Counted from the stretch's first letter, positions 42,169 through 52,290 are shown. The stretch is DNA of 64,000 nucleotides from Thermococcus litoralis DSM 5473 (GCF_000246985.2 NC_022084.1:1286817-1350816), one strand, 5' to 3'. Numbers and translations are program-made. Notes: generated by a model not told the origin, from the sequence alone.

Positions 42169-44172
42169 ATGTCCCTAAAAGAGGTTCTCAAAGAGGAGCC
42201 CCACATGGGGTATATGCTGGCTAATGAGGCTATTGTAAGGGCAGCACTGGAGGCCGATGTGAAAGTTGCGGCTTTTTATCCAGGTTCTCCCCAAACAGAA
42301 ATTCTCGACACCTTCGACAGGGTCTCCCACTACCGAGATGACATCGTCGTTGAGATAGCCGCCAACGAGAAGGTTGCCCTTGAAACAGCTGCCGGAGCCG
42401 CTTTCGTCGGCCTCAGGGGATTCACTTCAATGAAGAGCGTCGGCGGAAACGTTGCGTCTGATACGCTTTACTCGCTCGCTTACACGGGAGTCAAGGGCGG
42501 GCTCGTTGTGGTTATAGCGGACGATCCCTATGCCCACTCCTCCCAGTCTGAGCAGGACGGCAGGTGGTTCGGCTACACCGCTTATCTGCCAATGCTCGAA
42601 CCTTCCAACCCTCAAGAAGCCTACGAGATGGTGAAGAAGGCCTTCGAGCTGAGCGAGAAGTACGGGAGCGTTATTTTAGTGAGAACGACGACAAGGGTGA
42701 ACCACCAGAGCGGCCTCGTAAAGGTTGGAAAGCTTGAGAGGACGCCCTTCGATAAGCTTTCATGGAAGGAGAACCGGAGGAGCTACGCGACCGTTGGTTC
42801 GCTTGCGAGGAAGTTCAAGGCTGAGCTTTTAGAAAAGATAGCGAAAATGAAGGAAGACCCTGAATTCCTGGCCCTGAACCGCGTTGAGTACTTCGACGGC
42901 AAGGAAGTGAAAGCTGTAAAGCCAGAGGAGGCGAAGGGGATCGGCATAATCACCTCTGGTGTAGCTTACTCCTACGTCCTCGAGAGCCTTCAGAAGCTCG
43001 GAGGAGAAGCATACGTGCTCAAGCTCTCGGTGCTGAATCCAATCCCGGAGAAGCTCATCGGGGACTTCATAGAGGGCCTTGAGAAGGTAGTGGTAGTGGA
43101 GGAGCTAACTCCTTACATAGAGGGCTTCGTGAGGCAGATAGCGAAGGAGAGGAATCCAAACATCGAGATAATCGGCAAGAAGAGCGGCCACTTCCTTGAG
43201 ATGCTCGAGTACAACGTTCCCATAGTCATCAAGGTCCTCGCCGAGGTTCTTGGAAGGGAGCTCCCCTTTGACTACGAGGGGCACTTCAAGAAGATGTGGG
43301 AGCTGGCAAAGCTCGCCCCGCCGAGGATGCCCACCTTCTGCGCCGGCTGTCCTCATAGAGCCACTTTCTGGGCGCTCAGAAGGGCGATGGGTAACATAGA
43401 GAACTACTACTTAGCAAACGATATCGGCTGCTACTCGATGCTGGCTTTGGAGCACATCGGCTGGACTGATTCTCTCTTAGCGATGGGTGCTTCCCTTGGA
43501 ATAGCCCACGGTGTCCAGCATTCCGCTCAGGAGAGGGTAGTTGCCGTTGTAGGAGACTCAACGTTCTTCCACGCAGCTTTACCAGGAATAGTCAACGCCA
43601 TCAGGAACAGCTCCAAGATGACGCTCATAATTCTCGACAACGCCGTAACGGCCATGACCGGCCAGCAGGCCCACCCAGGCAGTCCAAAGAAGGTAAACCC
43701 CTACGAGAAGCGCATAGACATAGAGAGCGTTTTGAGAGGTCTCGGCGTGGAAAAGATAGTGGTTGTGGATTCTTTCCAGGCTAGAAAGAACATAGGCAAG
43801 CTCAGGGAAGCTCTGAAGTACGACGGCCTTTCCGTGGTCATATCGAGGGGAGACTGCGCCCTCTACCACTTCCGCGAATACAGGCGCGCCGGAGGAAAGA
43901 TAATCCCCTACTTCGTTGACAAGGATGCCTGTGAGAGGGCCTACAACTGCATAAGGGACTTCGGGTGTCCGGCGATAGTGGTAGACGAGACCGACCTGAA
44001 GGCGAAGATTCTGCCGGAGGTCTGCGTCGGCTGCGGCGTCTGCGCCCAGCTGTGTCCTCACAACGCGATTCACTCGACGGCGATTCTCTACGGCGGCGAG
44101 GACAAGCCCTACGTGACGATAGAGGACTACCGCGAACTGGAGCAGATAATGCTCAGGAGGGGAGGACAATGA
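42169..44172 (+). CDS. iorA: Indolepyruvate:ferredoxin oxidoreductase, alpha subunit
   Basis: A 667-residue thiamine-pyrophosphate enzyme subunit that, with IorB, oxidises aryl pyruvates from aromatic amino-acid breakdown to aryl-acetyl-CoA, reducing ferredoxin. The N-terminal pyrimidine-binding domain has AFYPGSPQTEI and SVGGNVASDTL. The TPP domain has FCAGCPHRATFW, ANDIGCYSML and VVGDSTFFHAALPG. The C-terminus holds two cluster motifs (CERAYNCIRDFGCP, about 587-600, and CVGCGVCAQLCPH, about 620-632). iorB follows with a four-base overlap. Confidence 0.95.
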   Translation: MSLKEVLKEEPHMGYMLANEAIVRAALEADVKVAAFYPGSPQTEILDTFDRVSHYRDDIVVEIAANEKVALETAAGAAFVGLRGFTSMKSVGGNVASDTLYSLAYTGVKGGLVVVIADDPYAHSSQSEQDGRWFGYTAYLPMLEPSNPQEAYEMVKKAFELSEKYGSVILVRTTTRVNHQSGLVKVGKLERTPFDKLSWKENRRSYATVGSLARKFKAELLEKIAKMKEDPEFLALNRVEYFDGKEVKAVKPEEAKGIGIITSGVAYSYVLESLQKLGGEAYVLKLSVLNPIPEKLIGDFIEGLEKVVVVEELTPYIEGFVRQIAKERNPNIEIIGKKSGHFLEMLEYNVPIVIKVLAEVLGRELPFDYEGHFKKMWELAKLAPPRMPTFCAGCPHRATFWALRRAMGNIENYYLANDIGCYSMLALEHIGWTDSLLAMGASLGIAHGVQHSAQERVVAVVGDSTFFHAALPGIVNAIRNSSKMTLIILDNAVTAMTGQQAHPGSPKKVNPYEKRIDIESVLRGLGVEKIVVVDSFQARKNIGKLREALKYDGLSVVISRGDCALYHFREYRRAGGKIIPYFVDKDACERAYNCIRDFGCPAIVVDETDLKAKILPEVCVGCGVCAQLCPHNAIHSTAILYGGEDKPYVTIEDYRELEQIMLRRGGQ

Positions 44173-44771
44173 ACGTCATCTACTGCGGCGTCGGCGGGCA
44201 GGGCATAGTGCTCATGTCCAACATAGTCGGCGAGGCCTGTGCGAGGAAGGGAATCCACGTGGTCAGCGGAGAGCTCCACGGCCTCTCCCAGAGAAGCGGT
44301 TCCGTTATAGTTCACCAGCGCATCGGCGAAGGCCTTTCGCCACTCATTCCCTACGGCGAGGCAGACGTGATTTTAGCGCTCGAGCCGATGGAGGCTCTTC
44401 GCTACGTCTACTTCCTCAAGCCCGGAGGAGTTGTGATAACGAACACGCGCCTCATCCACCACCCATACGAGACGGAGAACTTCGTGAAGGGCAAGATAGA
44501 CAAATACATCACCTACGAGGAGATAGTCGAGAACATAAGGAAATCCGGTGCGAAGCTCTACGAGATAGACGCCCTCAACCTGGCTGAAGAAGCAGGAACA
44601 GCCCTCGCTCAGAACGTCGTCCTCGTTGGTGCCCTAACGGCCCTTCCAGACTTTCCAATAGATAAGGAGACGATGCTCGAAGCTGTGAAGGCGAGCGTGC
44701 CAGAGAAGGCGGTGGAGGCCAACGTAAAGGCCTTTGAGCTTGGATACAACGCGATGAAAAAGCTCCTTTGA
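44169..44771 (+). CDS. iorB: Indolepyruvate:ferredoxin oxidoreductase, beta subunit
   Basis: A 200-residue gamma-domain subunit of the 2-oxoacid:ferredoxin oxidoreductase family. NVIYCGVGGQGIVLMSNIVG is the conserved opening, with GLSQRSGSVIVHQR and ILALEPMEALRYVYFL after it. ATG 44169 follows GGAGGACA and overlaps the iorA stop (ATGA). The frame is open much farther upstream, but that part is an out-of-frame reading of iorA. A T-rich stretch after the stop (44771-44790) may end transcription. Confidence 0.95.
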   Translation: MNVIYCGVGGQGIVLMSNIVGEACARKGIHVVSGELHGLSQRSGSVIVHQRIGEGLSPLIPYGEADVILALEPMEALRYVYFLKPGGVVITNTRLIHHPYETENFVKGKIDKYITYEEIVENIRKSGAKLYEIDALNLAEEAGTALAQNVVLVGALTALPDFPIDKETMLEAVKASVPEKAVEANVKAFELGYNAMKKLL

Positions 44772-44906
44772 TTTTTCCTTTTTTAGTTTTAGCCGTGAGC
44801 ATGATATTTTTCCTGTTATGTTGATTTAATACCCACTTTTGTGTAGAAAACTTTTAAAAGCATTTTCTCTTACACAAAAATGTACCGATAATGGACGGTG
44901 ATGGTC

Positions 44907-45632
44907 ATGTTGAAAGTGGATAACCTGAGAGTTAAAGTGGAAGATAAGGAGATTTTAAAGGGTATTTCCCTCACCGTTGATGATGGAGAACTCCATGTTG
45001 TAATGGGGCCTAATGGAAGTGGGAAATCCACCCTCGCTTTGACCATAGCAGGTCATCCAAAATACCAAGTAGTAGACGGTAGAATACTCTTTGAAGGAGA
45101 AGACATAACCAATATGCCTCCCGAGGAAAGGGTCAAAAAGGGGATTTTTCTAAGCTTTCAACATCCAGTGGAAGTTGAAGGTGTCAAGGTTATCCAGTTT
45201 TTGCAGAGAGTTTTGAAGAACCTCAAGGGGTTTGATGAGATACAGGCTTATGAGCTCATATTTAATGCTGTTCAAGAGCTCGGGTTAGATGAGTCAATAC
45301 TTGCAAGGTTCTTGAACGTCGGATTTTCTGGAGGCGAGAGAAAGAAACTTGAAATGCTCCAAGCATACCTTGTGAAGCCAAAGCTTCTTATCTTGGACGA
45401 GCCCGACAGCGGGGTTGATGTGGATTCTCTAAAAATGATAGCCAATGTTATAAACAAACTTCACGAAGAAGGCACGTCGATTCTTTTGATAACCCACTAC
45501 GGTAGAATCCTCGAGCACCTTAAGCCCAGCAGGGTTCACGTTATTAAGGAAGGAAAAATAGTTGCATCTGGGGGAGTTGAGCTGGTAAAGATGATAGAGG
45601 AGAAGGGTTTTGCGGCGGTGGAGGCGTTATGA
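44907..45632 (+). CDS. sufC: Fe-S assembly ATPase SufC
   Basis: A 241-residue ABC-type ATPase of the SufBCD scaffold. Walker A is GPNGSGKST, the signature is FSGGERKKLEM, and Walker B is LLILDEPDSGVD. The family-specific ITHYGRIL follows. ATG 44907 has GGTGATGGTC before it; earlier in-frame starts lie in that site. It is the first of three overlapping genes sufC-sufB-sufD, the common archaeal order. A TATA-like CTTTTAAAAG lies at about 44850. No cysteine desulfurase gene is in this cluster. Confidence 0.95.
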   Translation: MLKVDNLRVKVEDKEILKGISLTVDDGELHVVMGPNGSGKSTLALTIAGHPKYQVVDGRILFEGEDITNMPPEERVKKGIFLSFQHPVEVEGVKVIQFLQRVLKNLKGFDEIQAYELIFNAVQELGLDESILARFLNVGFSGGERKKLEMLQAYLVKPKLLILDEPDSGVDVDSLKMIANVINKLHEEGTSILLITHYGRILEHLKPSRVHVIKEGKIVASGGVELVKMIEEKGFAAVEAL

Positions 45633-47056
45633 CCGAATATTCCAAGCTTGAAGAAATTTTAAAGGCTGGCTCCCTTGAGGAAATACTCGGTACTGCTGTC
45701 CCCTATCCTAAGGAAATAGAACTGAAGGGAAAGATAAGCCGAGACACCGTTGAGGAACTTTCAAGAATAAAGAAAGAACCAGAATGGATGCTTAGGCATA
45801 GGTTGAGGGCTTTAGAACTTTTTGAAAGACTCCCAATGCCCAAATGGGTTGTTGGTATTGAGGAACTCGATCTGGACAACCTTATTCTTTACACCAAACC
45901 GGAGCTACAGAAGGAGGTAAGGGACTGGGATGATTTGCCAGAGAACATTAGAAAAACTTTTGAGAGACTTAACATTCCGGAAATAGAGAAGAAGTTTCTT
46001 TCTGGACTTACGGCGGTATTTGACAGCGAGAGCGTTTATTCTCAGCTCAAAGATGAGTTTGAGAAGAAGGGCATAATAATGGTTCCAATGGAGGAGGCCG
46101 TGAAAAAATACCCCGATTTGGTCAAGAAGTATTTCGGAAGGGTCTTTCCACCGGGTGAGCACAAGTTCTCGGCCCTTCATCATGCGCTCTGGAGTGGAGG
46201 TGCCTTCGTCTACATCCCCAAGGGGGTCAGAGTTCCCTTCCCGATAGAGGCCTTCTTCGTCATCGGTTCGGCACTTGAGGGTCAGTTCGAGCACACTCTC
46301 CTCATAGCGGACGAAGGCAGCTACGTCCACTTCATTGAGGGCTGTTCAGCACCGATGTACAAGGGCTTCTCCTTCCACGACGGCATGGTAGAGATTTACG
46401 CCCACAAGGGAGCAACCGTCAAGTTCACCACCATACAGAACTGGAGCAGGAACGTCATAAACTTCAACAACAAAAGGGCGATAATCGAGGAAAACGCCTA
46501 CGTCGAGTGGATAGAGGGAAGCATAGGGAGCAGAATAACCTACACATATCCGTCAAGTGTTCTAAAAGGGGACAACGCCAGGACTGCTCAATACGTAGTC
46601 TCACTCAGCAACGGACCTTTCCTAAAGGATACTGGAGCTAAGAGCTTTCACGTGGGCAAAAATACAAGTTCAAAGATAATTTCCAAGAGCATAAGTGCCA
46701 ACGGGGGAATAAACATTTATCGTGGTCTCGTGAGGATAGCCAAGGGAGCAAAGAACTCAACTGCTACAGTTTCATGTGATTCTCTCATTCTTGATGAAAA
46801 AAGCAGGGCCTACACTTATCCACACAACCAGAACGATGAGCCTTCGGCAAGCATAATTCACGAGGCAACGACTGGAAAGCTCAGTGAAGATAAGCTCTTC
46901 TACCTCAACGCGAGGGGCATAAAGGAAGAAGAAGCTAAAAGCCTCATAGTGCTTGGTTTTATAAGCGAAATTCTTGAGGGACTTCCCTTTGAATACGTTG
47001 AAGTTCTCAAGAAGGTTATAGAGCTTGAGTTCAGCGAAGTGGGAGGTGTTGGATGA
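45629..47056 (+). CDS. sufB: Fe-S assembly scaffold SufB
   Basis: A 475-residue SufB. It has the long N-terminal helical part and the beta-helix core. EGCSAPMYKGFSFHDG, FTTIQNWSRNVINFN and SCDSLILDEKSRAYTYPHNQ are family hallmarks. The protein assembles clusters with SufC and SufD. The ATG overlaps the sufC stop (ATGA). Its stop in turn overlaps the start of sufD, so the three subunits are translationally coupled. Confidence 0.95.
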   Translation: MTEYSKLEEILKAGSLEEILGTAVPYPKEIELKGKISRDTVEELSRIKKEPEWMLRHRLRALELFERLPMPKWVVGIEELDLDNLILYTKPELQKEVRDWDDLPENIRKTFERLNIPEIEKKFLSGLTAVFDSESVYSQLKDEFEKKGIIMVPMEEAVKKYPDLVKKYFGRVFPPGEHKFSALHHALWSGGAFVYIPKGVRVPFPIEAFFVIGSALEGQFEHTLLIADEGSYVHFIEGCSAPMYKGFSFHDGMVEIYAHKGATVKFTTIQNWSRNVINFNNKRAIIEENAYVEWIEGSIGSRITYTYPSSVLKGDNARTAQYVVSLSNGPFLKDTGAKSFHVGKNTSSKIISKSISANGGINIYRGLVRIAKGAKNSTATVSCDSLILDEKSRAYTYPHNQNDEPSASIIHEATTGKLSEDKLFYLNARGIKEEEAKSLIVLGFISEILEGLPFEYVEVLKKVIELEFSEVGGVG

Positions 47057-48162
47057 TGTCACTTACAATAACTGCAGAAGCGCTTGAAAAGCTCACCTAT
47101 CAGAAGTACGGAGATAGCCCTACGATAAGGAGTTACACCAAATGGAAGCTGTTCGAGGAAAACTCTCCGCTAAAGCTCCCTACGGAAGCAAAAGCCGGCG
47201 AAGTGCCGGTTAGCGGACACGTTGTGTTTTCTGGAAGCGAGACAAGTTTTAATCTTCCCCCAGGAGTTGAGCTTGAGGAGGGAACCCTAGGTCTTTCTCA
47301 GCCAGAAGAGTCGAGAATTCTGGGCTTCCATTTTTATGCCCTTAAGAAAGCTTACCGGCTTAAGATAACCAAAAACTTGCTTGAACCGCTTGTAATAGTT
47401 TCCCACCTCTCTGAAAATGCTTTCATAAGCCATCACCTCAGTATTGAAGTAGAAAACACCAATGTGCCGATAATAATCTACGACCTCTCTGAAAAAGGAA
47501 CAAAATCCTTTGTGGTTGAACTTAGGCTTAAAAATGCTGAAGCTGAGATCTTGACCGTTGGGAATCACAAAGCTTTGTCCCACTACCTTCTCAGAGCTAC
47601 GCTTGGCGAGGGATCAAAGGTTAGAGCGTTCACTATAGTCAAGGGAGGAAAAATGAGCCATCACAGAGAAGACTACTCCCTTGAAGGAGTTGGAAGCGAA
47701 CTCATCTTAAGGGGAATTCCCATAGGGATAGGCTCAGCCGTTGATTACCTAACTAATGTTCTTCAATATGGAGAGAAAAGTAAAAGTGAAACACGGGTAA
47801 ACGGCTATTCCTACAAGAATGGATGGGTAGTGCACAGAGGTGTAGCAAAAGTTTTTGAAAAGGCTAAGAACTCTTCGAGTGAAGTCAGCTCCCACGTGGT
47901 CATCATGGATGAGGGATCCTTGGGCGTTAGCGTGCCTATGCTTGAGGTGGACACCGGAGAGATAGAGACGGCGTCGCATTCGTCGAGCGTTGCCCAGTTT
48001 GATGAGGATGCCCTATTTTACCTCCGCTCCCGTGGATTGAGCAGGGAAGAAGCCTTGAGCCTTTTTGTGCACGGCATTGGAGAGGCTTTAAGTGATCACC
48101 TAGAGAGATTAAAGGCAAAGGCCAGAAGCAACATAATGACCCTCATTGAAGAGCTTTTGTGA
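47053..48162 (+). CDS. sufD: Fe-S assembly protein SufD
   Basis: A 369-residue SufB/SufD-family protein. The beta-helix core has GGKMSHHREDYSLEGVGSE, ETRVNGYSYKNGWVVHRG and SSEVSSHVVIMDEGS, and the C-terminal AQFDEDALFYLRSRGLSREEA is typical. The start is one of two adjacent ATG codons (47053 or 47056) after GGAGGTGTTGG. It is the last gene of the suf operon; T-rich sequence at 48165-48190 may terminate it. There is no SufS or SufU downstream. Confidence 0.93.
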   Translation: MMSLTITAEALEKLTYQKYGDSPTIRSYTKWKLFEENSPLKLPTEAKAGEVPVSGHVVFSGSETSFNLPPGVELEEGTLGLSQPEESRILGFHFYALKKAYRLKITKNLLEPLVIVSHLSENAFISHHLSIEVENTNVPIIIYDLSEKGTKSFVVELRLKNAEAEILTVGNHKALSHYLLRATLGEGSKVRAFTIVKGGKMSHHREDYSLEGVGSELILRGIPIGIGSAVDYLTNVLQYGEKSKSETRVNGYSYKNGWVVHRGVAKVFEKAKNSSSEVSSHVVIMDEGSLGVSVPMLEVDTGEIETASHSSSVAQFDEDALFYLRSRGLSREEALSLFVHGIGEALSDHLERLKAKARSNIMTLIEELL

Positions 48163-48198
48163 GTACAATTTTGTTTACTTTTTTCTTCCTTGTAAAGC

Positions 48199-48212
48199 AC
48201 AACTGTTATATA
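48199..48212 (+). promoter_or_regulatory. Promoter of the tandem-repeat lipoprotein
   Basis: AACTGTTATATACCC is a BRE/TATA-type element, about 100 bp before the ATG at 48302. It leaves a leader of about 65-70 nt. AGAAGG precedes the start at 48288-48293. Confidence 0.5.
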
Positions 48213-48301
48213 CCCTTACAAGTAACTCTTGTTATAAGTCACTAGACAGAATTTGCTCCTTTTGATTTTTACCTTTTCGTGACTGAAAGAAGGTTTTAAA
48301 A

Positions 48302-51300
48302 ATGAAAACGAAAAAATTTGCAGGCTTTGCCCTGCTTTTAAGCGTCGTAATGCTCGGCGCGTTCATCTCTGGATGCATAAACCAAAGTGTTAGTACGGAA
48401 ACTGTCAGCAGACCTGAGGAGACGGTAACAAAAACCGAAACCGAGACAAAAACTCAAACGGAAACAACTAACCCTACTACCACAACTCCAAAAGAGACCA
48501 CAACTAGTGTTCCAACAGAAACTATCCCCCAGCCTAACTGGGAGGCCGATGAGGAGAAGCTCAAAGGGTTAATTGAGCTCTACGACAAGGAGATAGTTGA
48601 CGCTAAAGAAAAGCTCACAAAACTTGGCTTAGAGATAAAAAGTTCCGAAATCGAAAATTGGGAAAAATCGGCGAAGATTCTATCTGAAATGGCCGCCAAC
48701 GAGAGCGACGTTGAGAAGAGGGTTTACATCCTCCAGAGCTTAGCCGAGCTAAAGTACTACGAGGCTCTAAATATGAGGTCGCTCGTGGGAATAGGGGCAG
48801 TTGAGACTTCCTACTGGGAGAATGCCAGCAACGGAGAGCCGATAACGGACTTCTACAACATGCGTGGTGACTTCTTCTACATCTCAAACGGCGAGATATT
48901 GAAGCTGAACCGCGAGAACATGGTAGAGAAAATGATGGCGATTAAAGGCTACCAGATGGAAGGCCTTGAGATATACCACGTGGGCACCGGGAGCGCTTTG
49001 GTGGCTATCCGCGAGGGTGGAAGGACCGTTGGAGCTGGCCAAATAGCGGTCGCGAGAGTAGGAGTACCCAGCGAGGGCAATGGGACAATTATACAGGTTC
49101 TCAACTGGAATGGAACTCCGTTCCACAACAAGTACCGCCCGCAGTTCAGGCTCGTTAACCCCGAGACCGGCGAGGTTGTGAAGGAGATAACCCCCGACGA
49201 GAACGGCATCATGGTAATCCCGCCGATAAACACCACCCTCCTTGGAATAGCTGACGACGACGGCTTCTGCTACAGACCCCTGCCGCCGGACACCAACACA
49301 ATAGAACCGATTCCGCTGCCAGCTGATGACGAACCTATAGTGTGCCCCGCACCCCAGCTTGCACCGTTTATCTTCGACCCGACCAACGGCACGACAGGCC
49401 CCTACAACCCCGCCCCGCTTGAGCAGGCCTACTTAATGCCCGGGAACTACACCGTAACGGTAATCTCAATGAAGGCCGACCTCAAACAGCTGGCAGAGCA
49501 GCTCGTCAACCTTAACATGGCAGTTGGGAGCACCCACTTCGAGATAAAAGATGCGAAGAGGGCCCTTGATGCATTCCAGAGCGCCATAACGGGCTCTTCG
49601 TTGAAGGCCTCGATGCAGACCCAAAGTGAGCTGTGCTCGTGCACAATAAGTCCCCTCCTCGACGGGATATTCATGGACAAGTTCGGCGAGAAGTCCTTCG
49701 GAGAGCTTCCAAATGCAAGGGTAGTCAACATCACCTTTGGAAACGGGCCTTTCATTCCCATCCAGCTGGAGAAGGCAAAAAACGTTAGCTCGGAGGTCAT
49801 GGTCTACGCCATAACCGACGCGAAGGGCAGAACCACTGTGATACTCGGTGATCCGGGAACCAGAGCAGATGGCGCGGAGCTCGGAGAGGTCGAGCCGAGG
49901 TTTGCATCCATAGCTCCAAGCACCACAAGACTGGCACCGGACTACCTTGATAGGGTCTTCCTCGAAGTCTACACGGGCAGGAACTCCCAGACAGGCAAGG
50001 AAATCAAGGTAATCGCCTTCAAGGTTCTGAACACCGAGGGAACCGTTGGGCTCAGGGCGACCGCTTTCATAGAGGACGGACAACTGGGAGTTGTCTCACT
50101 GCCCATCAATGAGACATCTTCGTTCAACACAATACCCACGCCCTTTCCTCCTCAGTATGACTGGGAAGCGGACGAGGCGGAGCTCAGCGCCCTCATAGAC
50201 ATCTACGACAAAGAGATAGCCGATGCCAAGGAGAAGCTCGAAAAGCTGGACTTCCAGCTTGAAAGCCCCGAGATAAGCGGCTGGGAAGAGAACGCTGCAG
50301 TCATGCTGAAGGCAGTGGAGAGAGAAGAGGACGCTAAGGCCAGGGTGGCCATACTCCAGGAGGTTGCGCAACTCAAGTACCACGAGGTTCTCAACCTGAG
50401 GGCCCTCGTGGAAGTTGGCGCGGTCGAGACCTCCTACTGGGAGAACGCCACCACTGGCGAGCCGATAGAGTCATTTTACCGGGAAGACGGTTCATTTTTC
50501 TACGTCTCGAACGGCGAAGTGAAGAAGCTGAGCCGCGGTGGAATGGTCGAAAGAATGGCCGCCGTCAAGGGCTACAGCGAGGGAGACCTCGAGCTGTACC
50601 ACGTCGGCACCGGGAGCACATTGAGGGCGATCCGCGAGGGTGGAAGAACCGTCGGAGCTGGACAGATAGGCGCGGTCAATATCGGCGTCCCGGAGAACGG
50701 GACAGAGCTTACCCTAATCGGTGGGAGCAAGGAGATATCGCTCGTCCTCATAGACCCCGAAACAGGCAAAGAAATAGCCAGAATCCACCCGGACGAGAAC
50801 GGGACCTACCTCATACCCCCGATCGGTGGGTCTGGTGAGGTGGTTGCCGAGACGGATCCGCCAGGAGGTCCTTTTGGAGGCGGTTTCTGTTACAGACCGC
50901 TGAATGGTCCTACCATTGCCCCTCTTCAGCCCCTACCCGAGCCGGAGATCGAGTTCACACTGGACTGCGGCCAAACGAGCGCCATGATGCCAATAATCCT
51001 CCAGCCCTCGAACGAGAGCACCATAGAGCCAGCGTCCTTTGAAGAGTCCTACCTCAGGCCCGGAGAGTACACTATAACAGGTTTCGCCATGAAGGCGGAC
51101 CTTAAACAGCTCGCCGAACAGCTCGTCAGCCTCACGGTTAAGGGAGAGGGCACGAAGGTATCGGTAAAAACCCCAACCAAGGTCAGCGAGCTCCTGAAGG
51201 GAGCCTTTGAAAACGCCCAGAGAACAGACACTGGCACGAAAGACTGGGAGGAGAGCGGGAGCTTTCCGCCGACGAGCCCGCCCCTCAAGGCCATCTTCGA

Positions 51301-51742
51301 CGACAAATTCGGAGAATGGCCATTCGATGAAATTCCAGAGGCCAGGCTGATAAACATAACCTTTGGAAACGGACCCTTCATCCCGATAGTCCCCGTCCAG
51401 TGGAATAAGCTCGGAGATAAGGACACGATAATCACCGTCTACGCGGTAACGGACTCAAAGGGAAACACCATGATAGCGCTCGACGACCCGGGCATCGGTG
51501 GAGAGAAGCCAAACACGAACAGGATAGCCGTTAACTACCTCGACAGAACCTTCGTGGAGGTCTACACGGGGAGGAACCCGCAGAACGGCGAGAGGGTCAG
51601 GGTCATAGCCTTCAAGCTTCTCGGCGCTGATGGGATCATAGACACAAGAGGGACTACCATAATAACCAGCCAGGCGGAGATAGACTTCTCAATCTTTGCC
51701 GCTCCCGACGCGGAAGATGTGGAGAAGATATTCGGCCCGTGA
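48302..51742 (+). CDS. Lipoprotein with two tandem copies of a novel domain of about 540 residues
   Basis: A 1146-residue surface protein. A signal peptide ends in the lipobox LGAFISGC (Cys 25). A Thr/Glu-rich linker follows (residues about 27-77). Two long repeats begin at about residues 79 (NWEADEEKLKGLIELYDKEI) and 620 (DWEADEAELSALIDIYDKEI). Each has an N-terminal helical part, then VETSYWENA, YHVGTGSALVAIREGGRTVG, FCYRPL and NITFGNGPFIPI. I recognise no family. The two copies are about half identical by eye, so the duplication is old. It has its own promoter and a terminator hairpin. It may be an S-layer-associated or binding protein, but nothing shows the ligand. Confidence 0.85.
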   Translation: MKTKKFAGFALLLSVVMLGAFISGCINQSVSTETVSRPEETVTKTETETKTQTETTNPTTTTPKETTTSVPTETIPQPNWEADEEKLKGLIELYDKEIVDAKEKLTKLGLEIKSSEIENWEKSAKILSEMAANESDVEKRVYILQSLAELKYYEALNMRSLVGIGAVETSYWENASNGEPITDFYNMRGDFFYISNGEILKLNRENMVEKMMAIKGYQMEGLEIYHVGTGSALVAIREGGRTVGAGQIAVARVGVPSEGNGTIIQVLNWNGTPFHNKYRPQFRLVNPETGEVVKEITPDENGIMVIPPINTTLLGIADDDGFCYRPLPPDTNTIEPIPLPADDEPIVCPAPQLAPFIFDPTNGTTGPYNPAPLEQAYLMPGNYTVTVISMKADLKQLAEQLVNLNMAVGSTHFEIKDAKRALDAFQSAITGSSLKASMQTQSELCSCTISPLLDGIFMDKFGEKSFGELPNARVVNITFGNGPFIPIQLEKAKNVSSEVMVYAITDAKGRTTVILGDPGTRADGAELGEVEPRFASIAPSTTRLAPDYLDRVFLEVYTGRNSQTGKEIKVIAFKVLNTEGTVGLRATAFIEDGQLGVVSLPINETSSFNTIPTPFPPQYDWEADEAELSALIDIYDKEIADAKEKLEKLDFQLESPEISGWEENAAVMLKAVEREEDAKARVAILQEVAQLKYHEVLNLRALVEVGAVETSYWENATTGEPIESFYREDGSFFYVSNGEVKKLSRGGMVERMAAVKGYSEGDLELYHVGTGSTLRAIREGGRTVGAGQIGAVNIGVPENGTELTLIGGSKEISLVLIDPETGKEIARIHPDENGTYLIPPIGGSGEVVAETDPPGGPFGGGFCYRPLNGPTIAPLQPLPEPEIEFTLDCGQTSAMMPIILQPSNESTIEPASFEESYLRPGEYTITGFAMKADLKQLAEQLVSLTVKGEGTKVSVKTPTKVSELLKGAFENAQRTDTGTKDWEESGSFPPTSPPLKAIFDDKFGEWPFDEIPEARLINITFGNGPFIPIVPVQWNKLGDKDTIITVYAVTDSKGNTMIALDDPGIGGEKPNTNRIAVNYLDRTFVEVYTGRNPQNGERVRVIAFKLLGADGIIDTRGTTIITSQAEIDFSIFAAPDAEDVEKIFGP

Positions 51743-51768
51743 AGGGCCTTTTTCTTTTTGAACTTTTT
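51734..51768 (+). terminator. Hairpin plus T-run after the lipoprotein gene
   Basis: GGCCC-GTGAA-GGGCC overlaps the stop codon and is followed by TTTTTCTTTTTGAACTTTTTT. This is a clear terminator-like structure. Confidence 0.65.
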
Positions 51769-52259
51769 TCTGTTAAAAATTGAGAAGAAACAAAAGCGTT
51801 AATCGCCCTCTCGTTCTTTATTCACTAACACCAAAAGTGTCTTTGATTGAAATGCACTAAATGCTTAACTGGGCTTCAAGGCATCGTTGAGTTCCGGGTT
51901 CTGCTTCAAACTCTTACCCTGGGGAAGAGAGCGAGTGTTTAAATAGATTAGAGTTATAGAATCTTCTGATGTCGGCCCAAAGAATCCCTATCGGCAAATT
52001 TTCAGTGATAACTCAGCTGTCACAGAAGGCCCTTCGCCTCTAATGTGGATAAGAGGAAGAATGGTTTTGGCTTTCGGTATTGAGCAAATAGGAGTAAGTT
52101 GAGCGATGGAGGAATCTTGAAACGGGATATTATTCAGGAATAGCATAAAAATAGTGGTGTCTTACGGCTATTGCCGCTTCATCTCAATGTAACTTATGAT
52201 TTTTAGGCTTTAAACTTGTTTTGATCCACCTTGGGGACAAGGCTTGCTAAAAGAGAAAA
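51769..52259. other. Non-coding stretch, nothing recognised
   Basis: AT-rich sequence with scattered stops in all frames. I see no tRNA, no convincing small gene and no repeat until the tandem 11-mers at 52260. It separates the lipoprotein gene from an IS-like remnant. Confidence 0.4.
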
Positions 52260-52290
52260 GTTATCATAAGGTTATCATAAGGTTATCATT
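52260..52290. repeat. Three tandem copies of GTTATCATAAG
   Basis: Two perfect copies of GTTATCATAAG (52260-52270, 52271-52281) are followed by a third partial one (GTTATCATTTG, 52282 onward). It lies directly left of the IS-like remnant. Confidence 0.7.

Noticed and set aside
43965-44168. Upstream extension of iorB (open frame before ATG 44169)
   Set aside because: It is an out-of-frame reading of the iorA ferredoxin domain; the ATG at 44169 has GGAGGACA before it and overlaps the iorA stop.
52260-52290. CRISPR-like repeat
   Set aside because: The copies are 11 bp and adjacent with no spacers, so this is a simple tandem repeat.
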